NCBI GenBank assembly: GCA_029706075.1
Contig: JAINUG010000114.1
Span: 1,550,001 to 1,614,000, forward strand
Source of the DNA: Aldrovandia affinis
Taxonomy: Eukaryota > Chordata > Actinopteri > Notacanthiformes > Halosauridae
Direction of reading: 5' to 3'
DNA length: 64,000 bases
Below the pieces are notes generated by a model. It did no database searches, had not been told where the DNA came from, and saw only the letters and a list, made by a program, of their open reading frames with translations. Position numbers and translations under genes: made by a program. Positions 44,437-55,667 of the stretch are shown piece after piece. Every line of letters begins with the position of its first letter. The first letter of the stretch is position 1.

Positions 44437-47400
44437 GTGCCCCGTGCTCCCCTGACAACAAGTGAATGCGGTCCAACAAACAATAAACACGGAGTTCATC
44501 ACAACAACCAACGAGGGACGACAAACAATCGACACAGAGGTAACCCTCGCAGCCAGACAGCTGTAGGGAACCCGGCCTTCAAAAAGCATCGCAAATTTAA
44601 ACTCTTTAAAACTGTAAACCAGTCGAATGTTATTTGGGACCCACAGTCTAAACCCAGGGGACTTTTAGGTGGGCATTTGAATATCAGAAGTGTTATCTCC
44701 AAAATTGACCAAGTTCACCATATCCTCAGTGACTCCAACCTAGATTTTCTATGTCTATCAGAGACATGGCTACATAGTTACTCGCCATCCTCAGCAATAG
44801 ATGTACCAGGATATAAAGTATTTAGACAGGATAGGTCCAAGGGAAGGGGTGGTGGGGTGATGATTTATATCAGAGATAGCTTCCACTGTAATGAAAAAAA
44901 ATGGTCATCCGATATTGATTTGGAATGTATTGGTCTATCTGTAACTCTCTCACCTCAAATGTCTTTTACCCTTCTTGCCCTGTACCGCCCACCTAACTCT
45001 ACCATTGAATTTTATGAAAGTCTAAAAGTGTACTCAAAGAATGTGACCACAAGAAAGAAGTGTTATTGATGGGTGATTTTAATATTAATTGGGAAAATAG
45101 AACTAATAGGAAGACCCTCAAACAGATTACAGACAAATTTGATTTAACACAACTGATTATTGGGCCAACCAGAATAACCACCACCTCCCAAACTCAAATA
45201 GACTTGATTTTTAGTAATCGACCCGAAAGAGTAGATAAGACACTCAATTTTATCACTGGGCTTTCTGACCACAATTTGACACTTTTATCGAGGAAGCTGA
45301 CAAAGAAACGGTTCCAGAATGGCCATACATTAATGGAACAGCTCAGGATCCCCAAAAGTGAGCTCATAAATTTTGAAAATGCAATAAAACAAAACAACTG
45401 GAATGACATACTGCCAGGATCAAATGTGGAGGAAGACAGCAGTCTACTCATACATGAAATTCAGCGTATAGTCCATATATTTACAAAAAGGTAAAAGGCA
45501 AGAAAAATCTAAAGAGATCACTACCGTGGATGAACTCTGACCTACTGAGGATGATGAAGGAGAGGGACCTCTCTTTGAAAAGGGCCCTGAAGTCTAAGCA
45601 GGCAAATGATAAACGTACATTTACCATGCTGGAACAAGGTTACCAAAGAGGTCAGAAACGCTAAAGCCAACTTCTTCATCAACATCATACGTGAAGCCAG
45701 AGGCAATACACAAAACTAATCTGGAAGCAGATTCAGAAACTGGTAGGGAGTGATCGCCTCAGACACAGCAAACAACTAGAAATAAATATTAACAATAAAC
45801 TAGTGCAAGACCCAATGGAACAGGCAAAAGCCTTTAATGAATATTTTATTGATTCTGTCAATAAGATTGCACAAGGCTTTCCAATTACATGTGAGATTAC
45901 TACCCCAGTGGATCCTACTCTGCCCACTTTCAGCATTGACCACATAACAACCAGCAAAGTGCACATGATCATTGACTCACTCAAACATTCCACAGCCAAG
46001 GATATCTTTGGGATGGACACTGCTATGCTTAAAAACCTCAAAGAGTCTCTAGCTCCTCCCATTATGCAGATCATGAACCTGTCAATCTCTGAGTGCATTT
46101 TCCCAACTGCCTGGAAGACAGCTGTGATCTCTCCCATTTTTAAGTCAGGTGATTCTCGGAACATCTGCAATTACAGACCAATCAGCATTCTGCCTGCAGT
46201 ATCAAAGATACTAGAGAAATGGGTAGCAGAACAGCTTATCTCTCACTTAAACAATAGCCCCTTCCCACTGCATCCCATGCAATTTGGCTTCAGAGCACAG
46301 CATTCCACAGATACCGCCAACTGTCTTTTTCTGGAAAAGATCAAATCACTGATGGACAAGCAAGGTGTTGTGAGTGCAGTATTCCTGGATTTGAGAAAGG
46401 CTTTTGACACAGTCAACCATAAGGTTTTACTTGCTAAGCTATCTACCTTCAACTTCTCCCACAATGCCATCAAATGGACAGAGTCATACCTCAACAATAG
46501 AACCCAATGTGTGAAAGTTCACAACCATCAATCAGACACCATCAACTCCCCTACTGGCATCCACAAGGATCCATCTTAGGACCACTCCTGTTTAGCCTAT
46601 ATGTTAACGACTTGCCTACCATATGCCCTGACGTGGAGATCCAGTTATACGCAGACGACACAGTGATCTATGCACATGGTAGCACAAAGCAACAAGCTGC
46701 AGCAAAACTCTCCAACGCATTGGGCCACATAACAACGTGGCTTGAACAATCATGCCTCCAGCTCAATGTTGCGAAAACTGTTGCCATGTTCTTCACAAAA
46801 AAACCATGCACCACCCCGGACCCAGATGTCATGATATCAGGAGGAAAACTGCAGATAGTCCATGAATACAAGTATCTGGGCATTCTCATTGACTCAAATC
46901 TATCCTTCAAATCTCACATCAAGAAAGTAGGCCACAAGGTTAAGTTCAGTCTATCTAACTATAGGTTCATCAGAAATTCCATGACCATCGATGCCGCCAA
47001 ACTGTACTTCAACGCAATGATAGTCTCCCATCTCACATACTGCTTAACTAGTGTAGCACAGGCCAACAAAACATCACTCAAGCCACTAGAAACACTGTAC
47101 AAACAGAGCCTTAAAGTCCTGGACCGGAAACCAAACTCACATCACCACTGTCTCATTTTACAGAAGTACAAACTTCTGAGCTGGGAAAATTTAATCCTTT
47201 TCAAAAACCTCTGCCTCCTCTACAAAATCCTACATAATACTGCACCCCCTCCGCTTCATACATACATCACACAGAGATCAAGCACCAGCCGTACAACCAG
47301 AGCCTCCACCCGAGGAGACTGCATTGTCCCACACAGAGTCAGTGCATTTAGCCGCTCAGCATTTTCAGTTAAAGCATCACAGGATTGGAACTCAATACCC

Positions 47401-47490
47401 ACACAGATCAGGGATCTCAATACTTACCATACCTTCACTGCACACCTGAAATCATGGCTCATTAATAGTAATCAACCATGCACACATTAA
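44437..47490 (+). pseudogene. LINE copy B endonuclease and reverse transcriptase relic
   Basis: Frames 44437-45069 (EN: LNIRSV, SETWLH), 45060-45494 (GDFN, SDH), 45803-46579 (RT fingers, FLDLRKAFDTVNH first Asp) and 46507-47490 (YADD, residues 48-51, plus C-terminal domain) follow one another. Breaks: near 45050, near 45490 (GG versus GGG), near 45630 and 45710, and a one-base loss before PQGS at about 46564, which copy A shares. The protein would nick DNA and copy RNA at the nick. Confidence 0.85.
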
Positions 47491-47900
47491 TACAGTAGAT
47501 GCTCCTATTGCCATCAAGCCAACAACTGTTCTGTCCCAATTGTTTGTCCTGTCATGTCCTTTCATGTTTCTCTCCTGTATAGTGCATGTGTATGTCATGT
47601 CCTGTCATGAGTATGTTTCTTTCCTGTATAGTGCATGTGTATATTTTGGTATTTTAACAGTATGTTAATATGTGTTCCGTGTGCCTTGATGTCTTATGTC
47701 TGTCATATAGCTTGTTTTTATTGCATTCTTATTGTATTGTATTTGACATTTCAGGTTGCCTTTTTAACATCCGGCCAGGGACTCCAGATGAAAACTAGCC
47801 TCTTGGCTAATTCTGGCTCATTTACAATGTATTGTTTTTAACATTCAGTGTCTATTAATGTGCATTGTCCCTGACAAATAAACTAATAAAATAAAATAAA

Positions 47901-48020
47901 TAGCGCTCTGGTGAAGGAACGTGAGGTTCTCAGATCTGATGGGCTAGCTGGACAGAGGATGGTGCAGGCGGATTGATGGATCTGGTTGATGGTAACCGTG
48001 AGGTTTTGTATGGCCTCCAT
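47901..48020 (-). pseudogene. Gypsy-3 gag N-terminus beyond the LINE
   Basis: The minus strand starts MEAIQNLTVTINQIHQSA at 48020 and stays open for 40 codons to the LINE tail. A start like this, with NLTxxI and hydrophilic coil, is typical for gag of fish chromoviruses, and it points toward the LINE-interrupted gag. The link with 43793 is inferred from order and orientation. Confidence 0.65.
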
Positions 48021-48025
48021 AAGAT

Positions 48026-48283
48026 CCTGTTATGGGCAAGACCTTTACCCCCTACACCGACCATGCACCCCTCCAGTGGCTACACAAGATGAAGGACACC
48101 AACTCAAGGATCACTTGGTGGTATCTTGCGTTACAGCCCTTTTGCTTCCGAGTGATCTACCGGCCAGGGTCCGCGAATGGGTGCGCAGACTTCCTCTCCA
48201 GGGAGGGGGTTTGTCGAACCGAATGGGCCCTGGCCACATTCTGGCGATGGAGGGGTGTGGAAAGCGTCCGTCTCAGCAGCTGA
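48026..48283 (+). pseudogene. RNase H end of another Gypsy (Gmr1-like order?)
   Basis: The plus strand reads GKTFTPYTDHAPLQWLHKMK, LQPFCFRVIYRPGSANGCAD and FLSREG: the RNase H C-part with its Asp (YTDHAPL) and the NADFLSR-like end. Instead of an integrase, a stop follows within 20 codons, inside a sequence that looks like an LTR. In Gmr1-type Gypsy elements integrase lies upstream of RT and RNase H ends pol. A deletion of integrase would look the same. Confidence 0.7.
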
Positions 48284-48732
48284 TCAGGGCGATTAGCGGC
48301 CACGCCTACTGGCAGAGCAGCCAACGCACACACCGGTCTTGTGTTTATTAATCACATCGGTGTGCTTTAAAACTGCTCTGCTCTCTTCAGTAGGGGGCTG
48401 GGACAAGGAAGACAAAGGCGTGGGAGACCGAGGAGAAAAAAGAAAGAAAGAAAGAAAGTGAAAGTAAAATAAAAGTAAATGTTTATTTTGTGACAAGTTT
48501 GTTGTGGTTTGAAGTTTATTGTTTTTGTGTCCCGAACCCGTGAGGGCGACGGACAGATTTAGTTTAGTTTATTTGTTAATTTGTTTAAACTCCTGGTCTG
48601 GTTCTCTGCCCGTGTTGGGGATCAGATAACTTTTAATGAAATAATAAAATCTGGTCCATAGACCGACAAACTCCACTCCCTGTTTCCAGACTGCTCTATT
48701 CCCGTCCAGGGATTGTCACGTGGCGTGTGACA
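48256..48732 (+). mobile_element. Probable 3' LTR following the RNase H relic
   Basis: After a GGAGGGG purine tract the sequence starts TGTGGAAAGCGTCC, has AATAAAAG and AATAATAAAATC polyadenylation-like signals near 48468 and 48640 and may end GGCGTGTGACA at 48732. An AAAG microsatellite is at 48439-48460. Ends are proposed from TG...CA only. Confidence 0.5.
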
Positions 48733-48739
48733 GACACAA

Positions 48740-50600
48740 AATAGTTTTTTAATTTGTTCCTTGCACTGCGGGAGTCTTAAACGCCTGCTTGATGGCAGCA
48801 GCTCAAACTCTGGGTGCAGGACATGGGAGGGGTCCATTGTGATCTTTTCAGCCATTCGCGGGAATTGTGGCCTGGCTGTCTTGGAATCTTTCATGTGCTG
48901 GTTTGCCAATGACCTTAGAGGACCCTTTCAGCATGCTTGTTACCCTGGCTTTTGTCTGAACTGTTGTATCACACTGTTGTATCACACAGTGCTGCAGTAC
49001 AGTAAAAATGATATGTATGGTAGAGCTGTAGAAGGGATGCAATATTTCTTGACTGACCCCAAAGGATCTCAGTCTCCTCAGTACATATGCTGCTGTACTT
49101 TGGCGCACACAAAGTCCACGTGGACAGACCAGCTGAGGGTGTAATGGTTGATGATGTAATGGTTCTTGATTGAAGTGGTGCAGTCATTAGTATACAGAAT
49201 AAAAAGCACTGGTGAGTTCACACACCCCTGAGGTGCTCCTATGCTGGTGGTCACAGGGGAGGAGTAGGTTTTGTTGACCCTTACCAATTGAGTTTGATTT
49301 GTAAGGAAGGAGTGGTACCAGTGAATGATGTGTGGATTAATCTCCAGCTGCTGCATTTTTTGAAGTAATAAATGTGGTTTAAGTGTTGAATGCGGAAGAA
49401 AAGTCAATGAAGAGGGCTCTGGCAGAGGTATTTAGTCGGTGCCAGATGTTTGAGAATCAGGTGAGAGAGTGTGGCTATGGCATACTCTATGTCCCTCCCA
49501 TTTATGTAGGTGAACTGGTACCGGTCTAGTTTTTCCTCCACAGAGGGCAGGAGGTGTTGGACCACAACTCTTTCTGGGGATTTCATGAGTACTGATGTAA
49601 GGGGCTACAGGTTTGTAGTCATTGTGTTCTTTGTGACATTACTTTTTGGATGGGTATTATATGAGAAGTTTTCCAAGGTATTGTGTGAGAATCCAGTGAT
49701 AATTGAAAGATGGGCTGCCAGGCCAGGCCCAGCTCCTCTGCAAAGGGCTTCAGAATATGTGATGTAACATTGTTGGGCCTGCTGGCATTCCATGGGTTCA
49801 AATGTTTGCACACTTTTGTCACCTGCTCAGCTATGATATTAATCTTTTCTGCATCTGGGTTTGGAATGGTGTCTAGCAGCAGTCATGAGAGTGGTCATCA
49901 GTGTCAAATATCATATAAAAAGAGTTTAGTTCATTACTGAAGGTGTGTTCATCCTCCACTGAAGGGGTTTATGAGGGGCTGCCACGCCAGCCACGTTCTC
50001 CATGGTTTGCTATGCTAGTTTTGGGTTGGATGATGTAAAACTCCCTCTAGCTGTTCCCTGTATGCCTGTTTGCCCTCTCGTATCATGATATTCAGTTGTT
50101 TCTGAATCCTCTTCACCTCCCCCCTGTCCTTATTTTTAAATGCAATTTCCTTTTCCTTTAGGACATTTTTAATGTCCTTTTATTGTAAGGGCTTGCTGTT
50201 TGCTGCTTACCTTAGTGTCTATGGTGAATGTGACTCCTTCCATGCAGAAATGTATGTAACCAGTGATGACTGTGACTGTGTTATCAAGGCTGTCCTCTTG
50301 GAAAACCTCCCAGTTCATGCAGAGGTAGCTGCATTTCAGTGTCTCTCTGCCCTCATCTGACCACACCCTGGCTGTCTTTTTCAATGGTCTGCTGCCCTTA
50401 AGCTTGGTTTTGTAGACTGGGATGAGGTAGACAGCATTGTAATCAGAGTTGCATATTGGTGGCTTTTTTTATTGACATAGCACTTTTGTCCAGAATATTG
50501 TTCTGCCTAGTGCTGCATTTAACCACTTGATCAAAACCTGGCATTGTCCTCGCAAGGCTACACTGGTTCAGGTCTCAGGTCTTATGACTGGTGCTTCAGG
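48740..50600 (-). mobile_element. LINE relic, minus strand
   Basis: Motifs read in order from right to left on the minus strand: CNSDYNAVYLIPVYKTKLKG (EN end, about 50440), ARVWSDEGRETLKC (linker), PERVVVQHLLPSVEEKLDRY (RT), SIGAPQGCVNSPVLFILYTND (about 49230), CLRRLRSFGVSQEIL and FELLPSSRRLRLPQC (C-terminal end, about 48800). The segment that should hold the YADD/FADD box after TND is missing. Frameshifts abound. The clade is one of the common fish LINEs of the CR1/L2/Rex group; I do not name it further. Confidence 0.75.
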
Positions 50601-52535
50601 ATGCTGCTGTTGACATACATTGACACATTCAGAGATGCGCTGCTCAGGCTGTGTTATCACTGGTGTTGAATGCTGCTCCCCCACATGGTCTCCCATAAGA
50701 ATGCATTTAAATCTGTTTAGCTTGATATAGAGCTCAACAACATCCCCCCAACCCTACATAATTTAAAAGTATTGTTATGTGACACTTATACATATTCAGG
50801 TTGGATCTGTCTGGGTATTTGTATTTTCCTATGTAGTCTGCCCCAATGACAGGATTACCCATTAAATGTGTAGCTAGCTAGATTTATGTAAAGCTCATGC
50901 CACTGAAACAGCCTTGAGCAGCTGTAAAGGAACACAAGGCATACAAGCACTCACTGGACAGAGGTATGATGGTTTCAAAATTGTTTTTGTGTTGAATTGG
51001 GTCTGGGAAGAATTCAGCCAAGTGAGCAACCAGGAAGGGTTATTCTATTCTCAGTAACACAGTGGTCTGGGAGCTCATTAATATGAGTAAGATGAGGAAA
51101 AAACTATAAGGAAAATAATTAATCTTAATGGCACCACAAAGGAGGAAAAGGAAAATACATTTAAGGAAGAGAAATAGCTAAGTGTACAGAGGTATATTCT
51201 GTATATACATATAGCTGTATTTGTACTGTGGTGTATATTGTATATAGTGTATATACTAAATGGTGTATATTATTACTGTGCTAACTAATGCATTGCCAGT
51301 TAGTGGCTTTATTGAAGGGATGCATGCTGCTTTTCAAGAATGTAGCTACCTACATAGATTACAAAGCATAGGGCAAATGTGATCTCTAGTGTTTGCGAAC
51401 CATAGCTGCATATTTGCTTACTATCAAGCTGATTTCTAAAATTTCACAGCCAATTATCAGCCATTCTTTTTCTTTGCCAGTCTCTGTCCCAGGGAATGGT
51501 TGTGCAATTTAAAAATAAACTAGAGATATTAACTTCGACAGGGAAGGGGGCTACTGGGAGCAATTGAATGTGAGGGTTAGGCAAGACGGCAAGAGTTAGG
51601 GCCTGGGTAAGGATTATTTATTGTCTCATAGCAGTCATTCAGATACATTAGGCCTCTATACAGATCCAACACATTTTCCCTGACATGTAATGTTGGCTCA
51701 ATTTAATTTAGTTGGAGTCTTAATATTACATTTATGCATAGAATAAGTATAGTTATAAGTTAATTGCATTCTTAGAGGTGGGCTGGATACCCCACGTATG
51801 TGGTATTGCTAGTGTGCTTCTTCTCCCTGTCAGAGAAACAATGGTTGTTCCAAGCCTCTATAATTGCATAAAGAAAAATAAGGTAAAAACCCATATACAA
51901 TAATAGGGTGGCTGCCCCCTAAAAATGAACTCTGAATAACTGAATGTGTTGTTATAAAGGTGCTCTTTTTAGGTCTACACACAACCTTTAATTTTGTGAC
52001 AAGCAACTATATGTCCATTTAAAGGTAAACATCACCTGCATTGGGGTTAGTGTTGACAGTTAAATTATTCAAGATACATGACATCTATTCATGAAATTCC
52101 ACAAACATCTCATTTTTGTTACTTCTAGTTTTCTGCACACATTCATTCATTTTAGGGAATATAATGAATATGAGAATATATTCTCGAATATTATTTTACA
52201 CCATTCATTTGCAACACTCAAAAATGTAAAAATGAAAAAAGATTCACATGATTTCTTTCTGAATTTCCTTTGAGGCAAATTAGACATGAGACAGTAATAT
52301 ACAAAAGGTTTCAAGTGAAACAAGACTTCCATCTAGTGGATAGAATGCTTCTGAGAAAGCTTGTAGCTGGATGGTGGAAAAGGAGACAAACTGAGTATGA
52401 TTAGAAGGACACAAGTGTGTTTCACAAGACAAGACATCAGGACTTCCTCTTTTATAATATTTAAATCCAAAGACATTAATGTGGGAATTGTATTTTTGTA
52501 GGATTTTCAGTGATATTGCAGGTGAATTTAATTAA
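50601..52535. other. Unassigned sequence
   Basis: No gene. Contains TATA-rich tract around 51190-51280. The start may still include degenerate LINE endonuclease sequence. Confidence 0.4.
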
Positions 52536-52537
52536 CT

Positions 52538-52568
52538 GTGTGTGTGTGTGTGTGTGTGTGAGGGGGGG
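52538..52568 (+). repeat. TG microsatellite followed by a G run
   Basis: About eleven TG copies and then GAGGGGGGGGC. Confidence 0.95.
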
Positions 52569-52826
52569 GCACAATCTAAAATAATATGCGGCAAACACAC
52601 ACTGTAAATGCAGTTCACACTGAATCTGTGACTGATTTTAGACTATCCTCCCCTCACACTGCTGATTCTACACTACCATTTCAAGTGCAGGGAACAAGGA
52701 AATCCACATTCTCTGGCTTTAAAAACACATTTCACAGCTCCCATCAAAGATGTAAAAAGTCAAATTTTAGATTACAAAAGAGAAAGGCATTCAATACAAA
52801 TGAAATCTTTGTGTGTCCCTAGGGAT

Positions 52827-53344
52827 TGGGCAACACTCACGGACCTTGCAGAGGGTGGGCAAGTGCAGAGGGTGTAGGCAAGTTAAATAACCCGGAGGAG
52901 GCAGTATTACAAAGAAAATGATAATGTATTAAACAAATACTGACAAAACACAAAAATGGGTGGAGTCTTCGGGGGAATTCACAACAAAGTCCACAATCCT
53001 TATCTTTGTCGATGTCTGTAATCCAAGTCCAAATCCAGGTCAGTTCCTCCAAGTCGGTACACAAACAGGTGTCCTCAAAACAATCAAATTCCAAACACAA
53101 TAAGCAATCCAAAACACTTCTGTCCAAAACAACCACCAACCTACACCTTCTCCCAGTGTAACACAAACAAGTCCTTTAAATAGACCTCAAAATTGCCTTC
53201 AGCTGTCTGTAGTCCCCTGGCCTTACGGGCTTCAGCTGTGGGACTGCAGGCTACTGGGAAATGCAGTCTTTTCTGGCTCCAGTGGCTCCCAAGAATTAAA
53301 GGGGCAGGCCGCCATTTCCTCATCCTGCCCCTTGGGATGCCACA
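52827..53344 (-). mobile_element. Probable solo LTR, minus orientation
   Basis: On the minus strand: start TGTGGCATCCCAAGGG, TATTTAAAGG TATA-like box near 53180, polyadenylation-like ATTAAAC/AATACATT region near 52930 and end GTGTTGCCCA. TG...CA ends and promoter layout fit an LTR. GTGTG occurs at both outer sides (52811-52815, 53345-53349), but the left copy is 11 bp away, so I do not claim a target duplication. Confidence 0.5.
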
Positions 53345-53769
53345 GTGTGTATAATTAAACACAAAAAATTGATTTTAGTTGCATTATATTAGCTTGCATT
53401 ATAATAGCACAACAACACAGAAGGAGCAGTGGAGACTTTAACAATGTATATTCATTGTTGAATAAAAAAAAGAAGATAAATATAATCCGGGTAATGTAAT
53501 GTATAGGTCTTATTCAACAAAAACATAAAATTTACGTTAATGTAGAAATGGAGACTTACTGAAGTTGTCAGACACATACCACTCATTTACAATAGTCATT
53601 ACATATTGAGTCCAGTAGTAAAAAAAACCTTGTTGGAACAAACGCATCCTTAAAAGGACACGATTGACCATTAAAACGCCTTCCGTAGATGTCGTAACAA
53701 TCAGGAAGTAACAGTCCTCTTCACACTTTCCTTGAAACTCAAGGGACTGCACCAATTACACTGGGCATA
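53345..53769. other. Unassigned sequence
   Basis: No gene. The right part may belong to the 3' LTR of Gypsy-4, whose left edge I cannot place. Confidence 0.4.
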
Positions 53770-53809
53770 CTGGTCGCGGTGGTTTCAGGCACTAACTCAC
53801 CGCGACCAG
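53770..53809. repeat. 12-bp inverted repeat
   Basis: CTGGTCGCGGTG (53770-53781) and CACCGCGACCAG (53798-53809) are perfect reverse complements with a 16-bp loop. It lies at or just outside the Gypsy-4 LTR. Confidence 0.9.
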
Positions 53810-55667
53810 CTAGCTAACACAATAACAAGGTCTTTAAGCACACACATAAAAGACTAACAGAACAGTTTTGAAATTAACCTGGGGGCGACGCACAAAGGAA
53901 CAATAGCGTTCCACAATGCCCCGCGCACACATTTTAATGAGTTTAACCCTCTCAGGATCGCTACATAGCCCCCTTGCAAGGGGGTCAGCCATCCCCGGCA
54001 ACCCCACTGTCCAATACATAGTCATGGCCCGCCGCCGCGGGGTTTGCCTCCAGCCTCCCCCAGGCGCACCGAGAGAGCCTCTGGGGGGAAGGGGTCTGAG
54101 CGACTCACCTGCCGCTTTGGCAGCGGGCTGTGCCAGGGGTCGGTACGAGGCCAGCCGGTCTTGGTGCAGGACTACTTACCACCCCTGGCCGGGCATGCGG
54201 ACCCGATACAAAACTTCACTGAGCCGCTGCAGGACCTCACCAGGCCCGCGCCAACAGCTCCGCAGCTTGGGGGACACCCGTTTTGTTCGGGAGGGGCAGA
54301 AGATCCACACCCGGTCACCAGGTGCGAACACTTGGTCCCGGCACCGGGTGTCGTAGGCCCGCTTCTGTCTTACCCCTGACCCGGCCTGGGCCTGGCGGGT
54401 AAAATCATGGACCACTTCCAAGTGCTCCTGCAGCCGGTGGAGGTAGTCAACCTCAGGCCCGTCCTCCACCTCAGGCTCGGGGGGGGGGGTCCGAACACCA
54501 GATCCACCGGGGTCCTGAGTTCTCGCCCGAACAGGAGGCTGGCCGGCGTGCATTGGCTCGACTCCCACAGGACCAGGGGCAGATGGTGGTCCCAATGTTC
54601 TATTAAATCGTTCGACCAGGCCGTCGCTCTGGGGGTGAAGGGGCGTGGTCCTGGTCTTGTGCACCCCCAGGCGCTTACACACCTCACCAAAGACCAGGGA
54701 CTAGAAGTTCCGCCTCTGGTCACTGTCTAACTCGGCAGGGGCTCCGAACCGGCAGAACATTTCTTTGACCAGTCTCCCCGCCGTTGTGCTGGCGCTCTGA
54801 TCCGGCACTGTGTATGCCTAGGGCCACTTGGTGAAATAATCCATGGCCACGAGGATTAACTTGTTGCCGGAACCAGTGATGGGGGATGGGCCGAGGATGT
54901 CCACACCGATTCGCTCCATTGGAGCCCCCACCAAGTAGTGCTGTAAAGGGGTGTGCGACTGTCGGATGTGCCCTTTCTGGGCCGTGCAGGAGTCGCAGCA
55001 GTTGACGTATATGTCCACGTCCTGCCGGCAGCCTGGCCAGTAGAACTGCCCCCTGAGGCGGCGAAGGGTCTTATTGTTCCTGAAGTGCACCGCAGGACTT
55101 GAGTCCGGAGGGCGCGGGGCACTAGCAGCTGCAACAGGTCGGCCCCTCAGCCAGCGGCCCGCCACCGCCGATATAAGGCGCCATCCCGCGCTCGAGGCCA
55201 CCCCACTGAGAGTGGTATGCCCTTGTTTCAGTGCCCAGGGTGGCCACATCCGCCCACTCCGGCCGCTTTCCGGCCGCCAGCCAACTCCGCACATGGGTGA
55301 GCGCCGCATCGCGCTCCTGTTCCTCCTGGACCTGGACTGGGGAGAGGGGAAGGCAACCGGCCTCCCCGTCGATGATTCGCAGGGTGGCCACCGTTGGGGC
55401 CAACTGGGCCCGGGCCTCTTGCCGGGGGCAGTGCTCGCAGCCGGCCGCTGCGCATGGCCGCCACAACAGGGTGTCCGCGTTGCCGTGCTGTCGCCCCGGG
55501 CGGTGCCGCAGTCGTACCCCAGTAATGTTTCCAGCCAGTGGGCCACCTGGCCCTCTGGGTTTTTAAAATTCAACAACCAGGTGAGACACACAAAGGAACA
55601 GTAGCGTTCACCCACAATGCCCCGCTCACACAATTTAATGAGGAGCGACCCTCTCAGGATCACTACA
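53800..55667 (-). mobile_element. Gypsy-4: internally deleted Ty3/Gypsy
   Basis: Both ends show the same LTR start on the minus strand: TGTAGCGATCCTGAGAGG at 53965 (3' LTR, after the purine tract AAGGGGGC) and TGTAGTGATCCTGAGAGG at 55667 (5' LTR). The shared LTR part runs about 95 bp, to AAATT near 55568. There the 5' LTR passes directly into RNase H sequence, so gag, protease, RT and the leader are deleted. Confidence 0.8.
54176..55663 (-). pseudogene. Gypsy-4 RNase H end and integrase relic
   Basis: GQVAHWLETLLGYD marks the RNase H end (about 55540), then the linker (IIDGEAGCLPLSP, LTHVRSWLAAGKRPEW), the zinc finger (RGQFYWPGCRQDVDIYVNCC), the core with Asp in RIGVDILGPSP, Asp in a DSDQ-type block near 54735 and Glu in GLVERFNRTL (about 54625), and the GDRVWIFCP and LSEVLYRV blocks. 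Spread over at least three frames. GC-rich (far above its surroundings). A deletion after NRTL removed part of the core end. Confidence 0.8.

Larger units (their letters stand above)
37354..47364. repeat. Direct tandem duplication, two units of about 5 kb
   Basis: Unit A (37354-42335) and unit B (42336-47364) run in the same order: Gypsy-3 integrase edge, protease, gag, then the LINE. Matching points stay 4977-4984 bp apart until a 52-bp deletion in unit A, then 5029 bp apart. At the join the LINE reads GCTCAGCATTT and changes to ACCTGGGTCTGG of Gypsy-3; TT is shared by both parents (2-bp microhomology). Before unit A Gypsy-3 continues normally; after unit B the LINE continues normally. Visible differences between units number roughly 20. 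Confidence 0.95.
43794..47902 (+). mobile_element. LINE copy B (CR1/Rex-group), with 3' end
   Basis: Same order as copy A and complete at the 3' side: RT C-terminus ends at 47490, the 3' UTR follows, and the tail reads GACAAATAAACTAATAAAAT then AAAATAAAT repeats to 47902. Directly after it Gypsy-3 gag resumes, so this is the original right-hand border of the insertion. No target duplication was found. Confidence 0.85.
35394..48022 (-). mobile_element. Gypsy-3: RT-less chromodomain Gypsy split by a LINE and a tandem duplication
   Basis: The 3' LTR (35394-36100), chromodomain and integrase (36111-37458), protease and gag (37701-38810) lie on the minus strand. A LINE interrupts gag, and the gag N-terminus reappears at 47901-48020 beyond it. 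Part of Gypsy-3 is repeated at 42336-43793. RT and RNase H are absent from both copies. The 5' LTR is missing; at 48022 other sequence begins. Confidence 0.85.

Noticed and set aside
37354-47364. Two independent LINE insertions at the same Gypsy site
   Set aside because: The second unit starts with Gypsy sequence directly inside the LINE, with identical internal borders; only duplication of the combined block explains this.
47986-48351. 121-codon plus-strand frame
   Set aside because: Out-of-phase shadow of the RNase H relic at 48026-48283.
52811-53349. GTGTG target duplication for the LTR at 52827
   Set aside because: The left copy is not adjacent to the LTR edge and the motif is low complexity.
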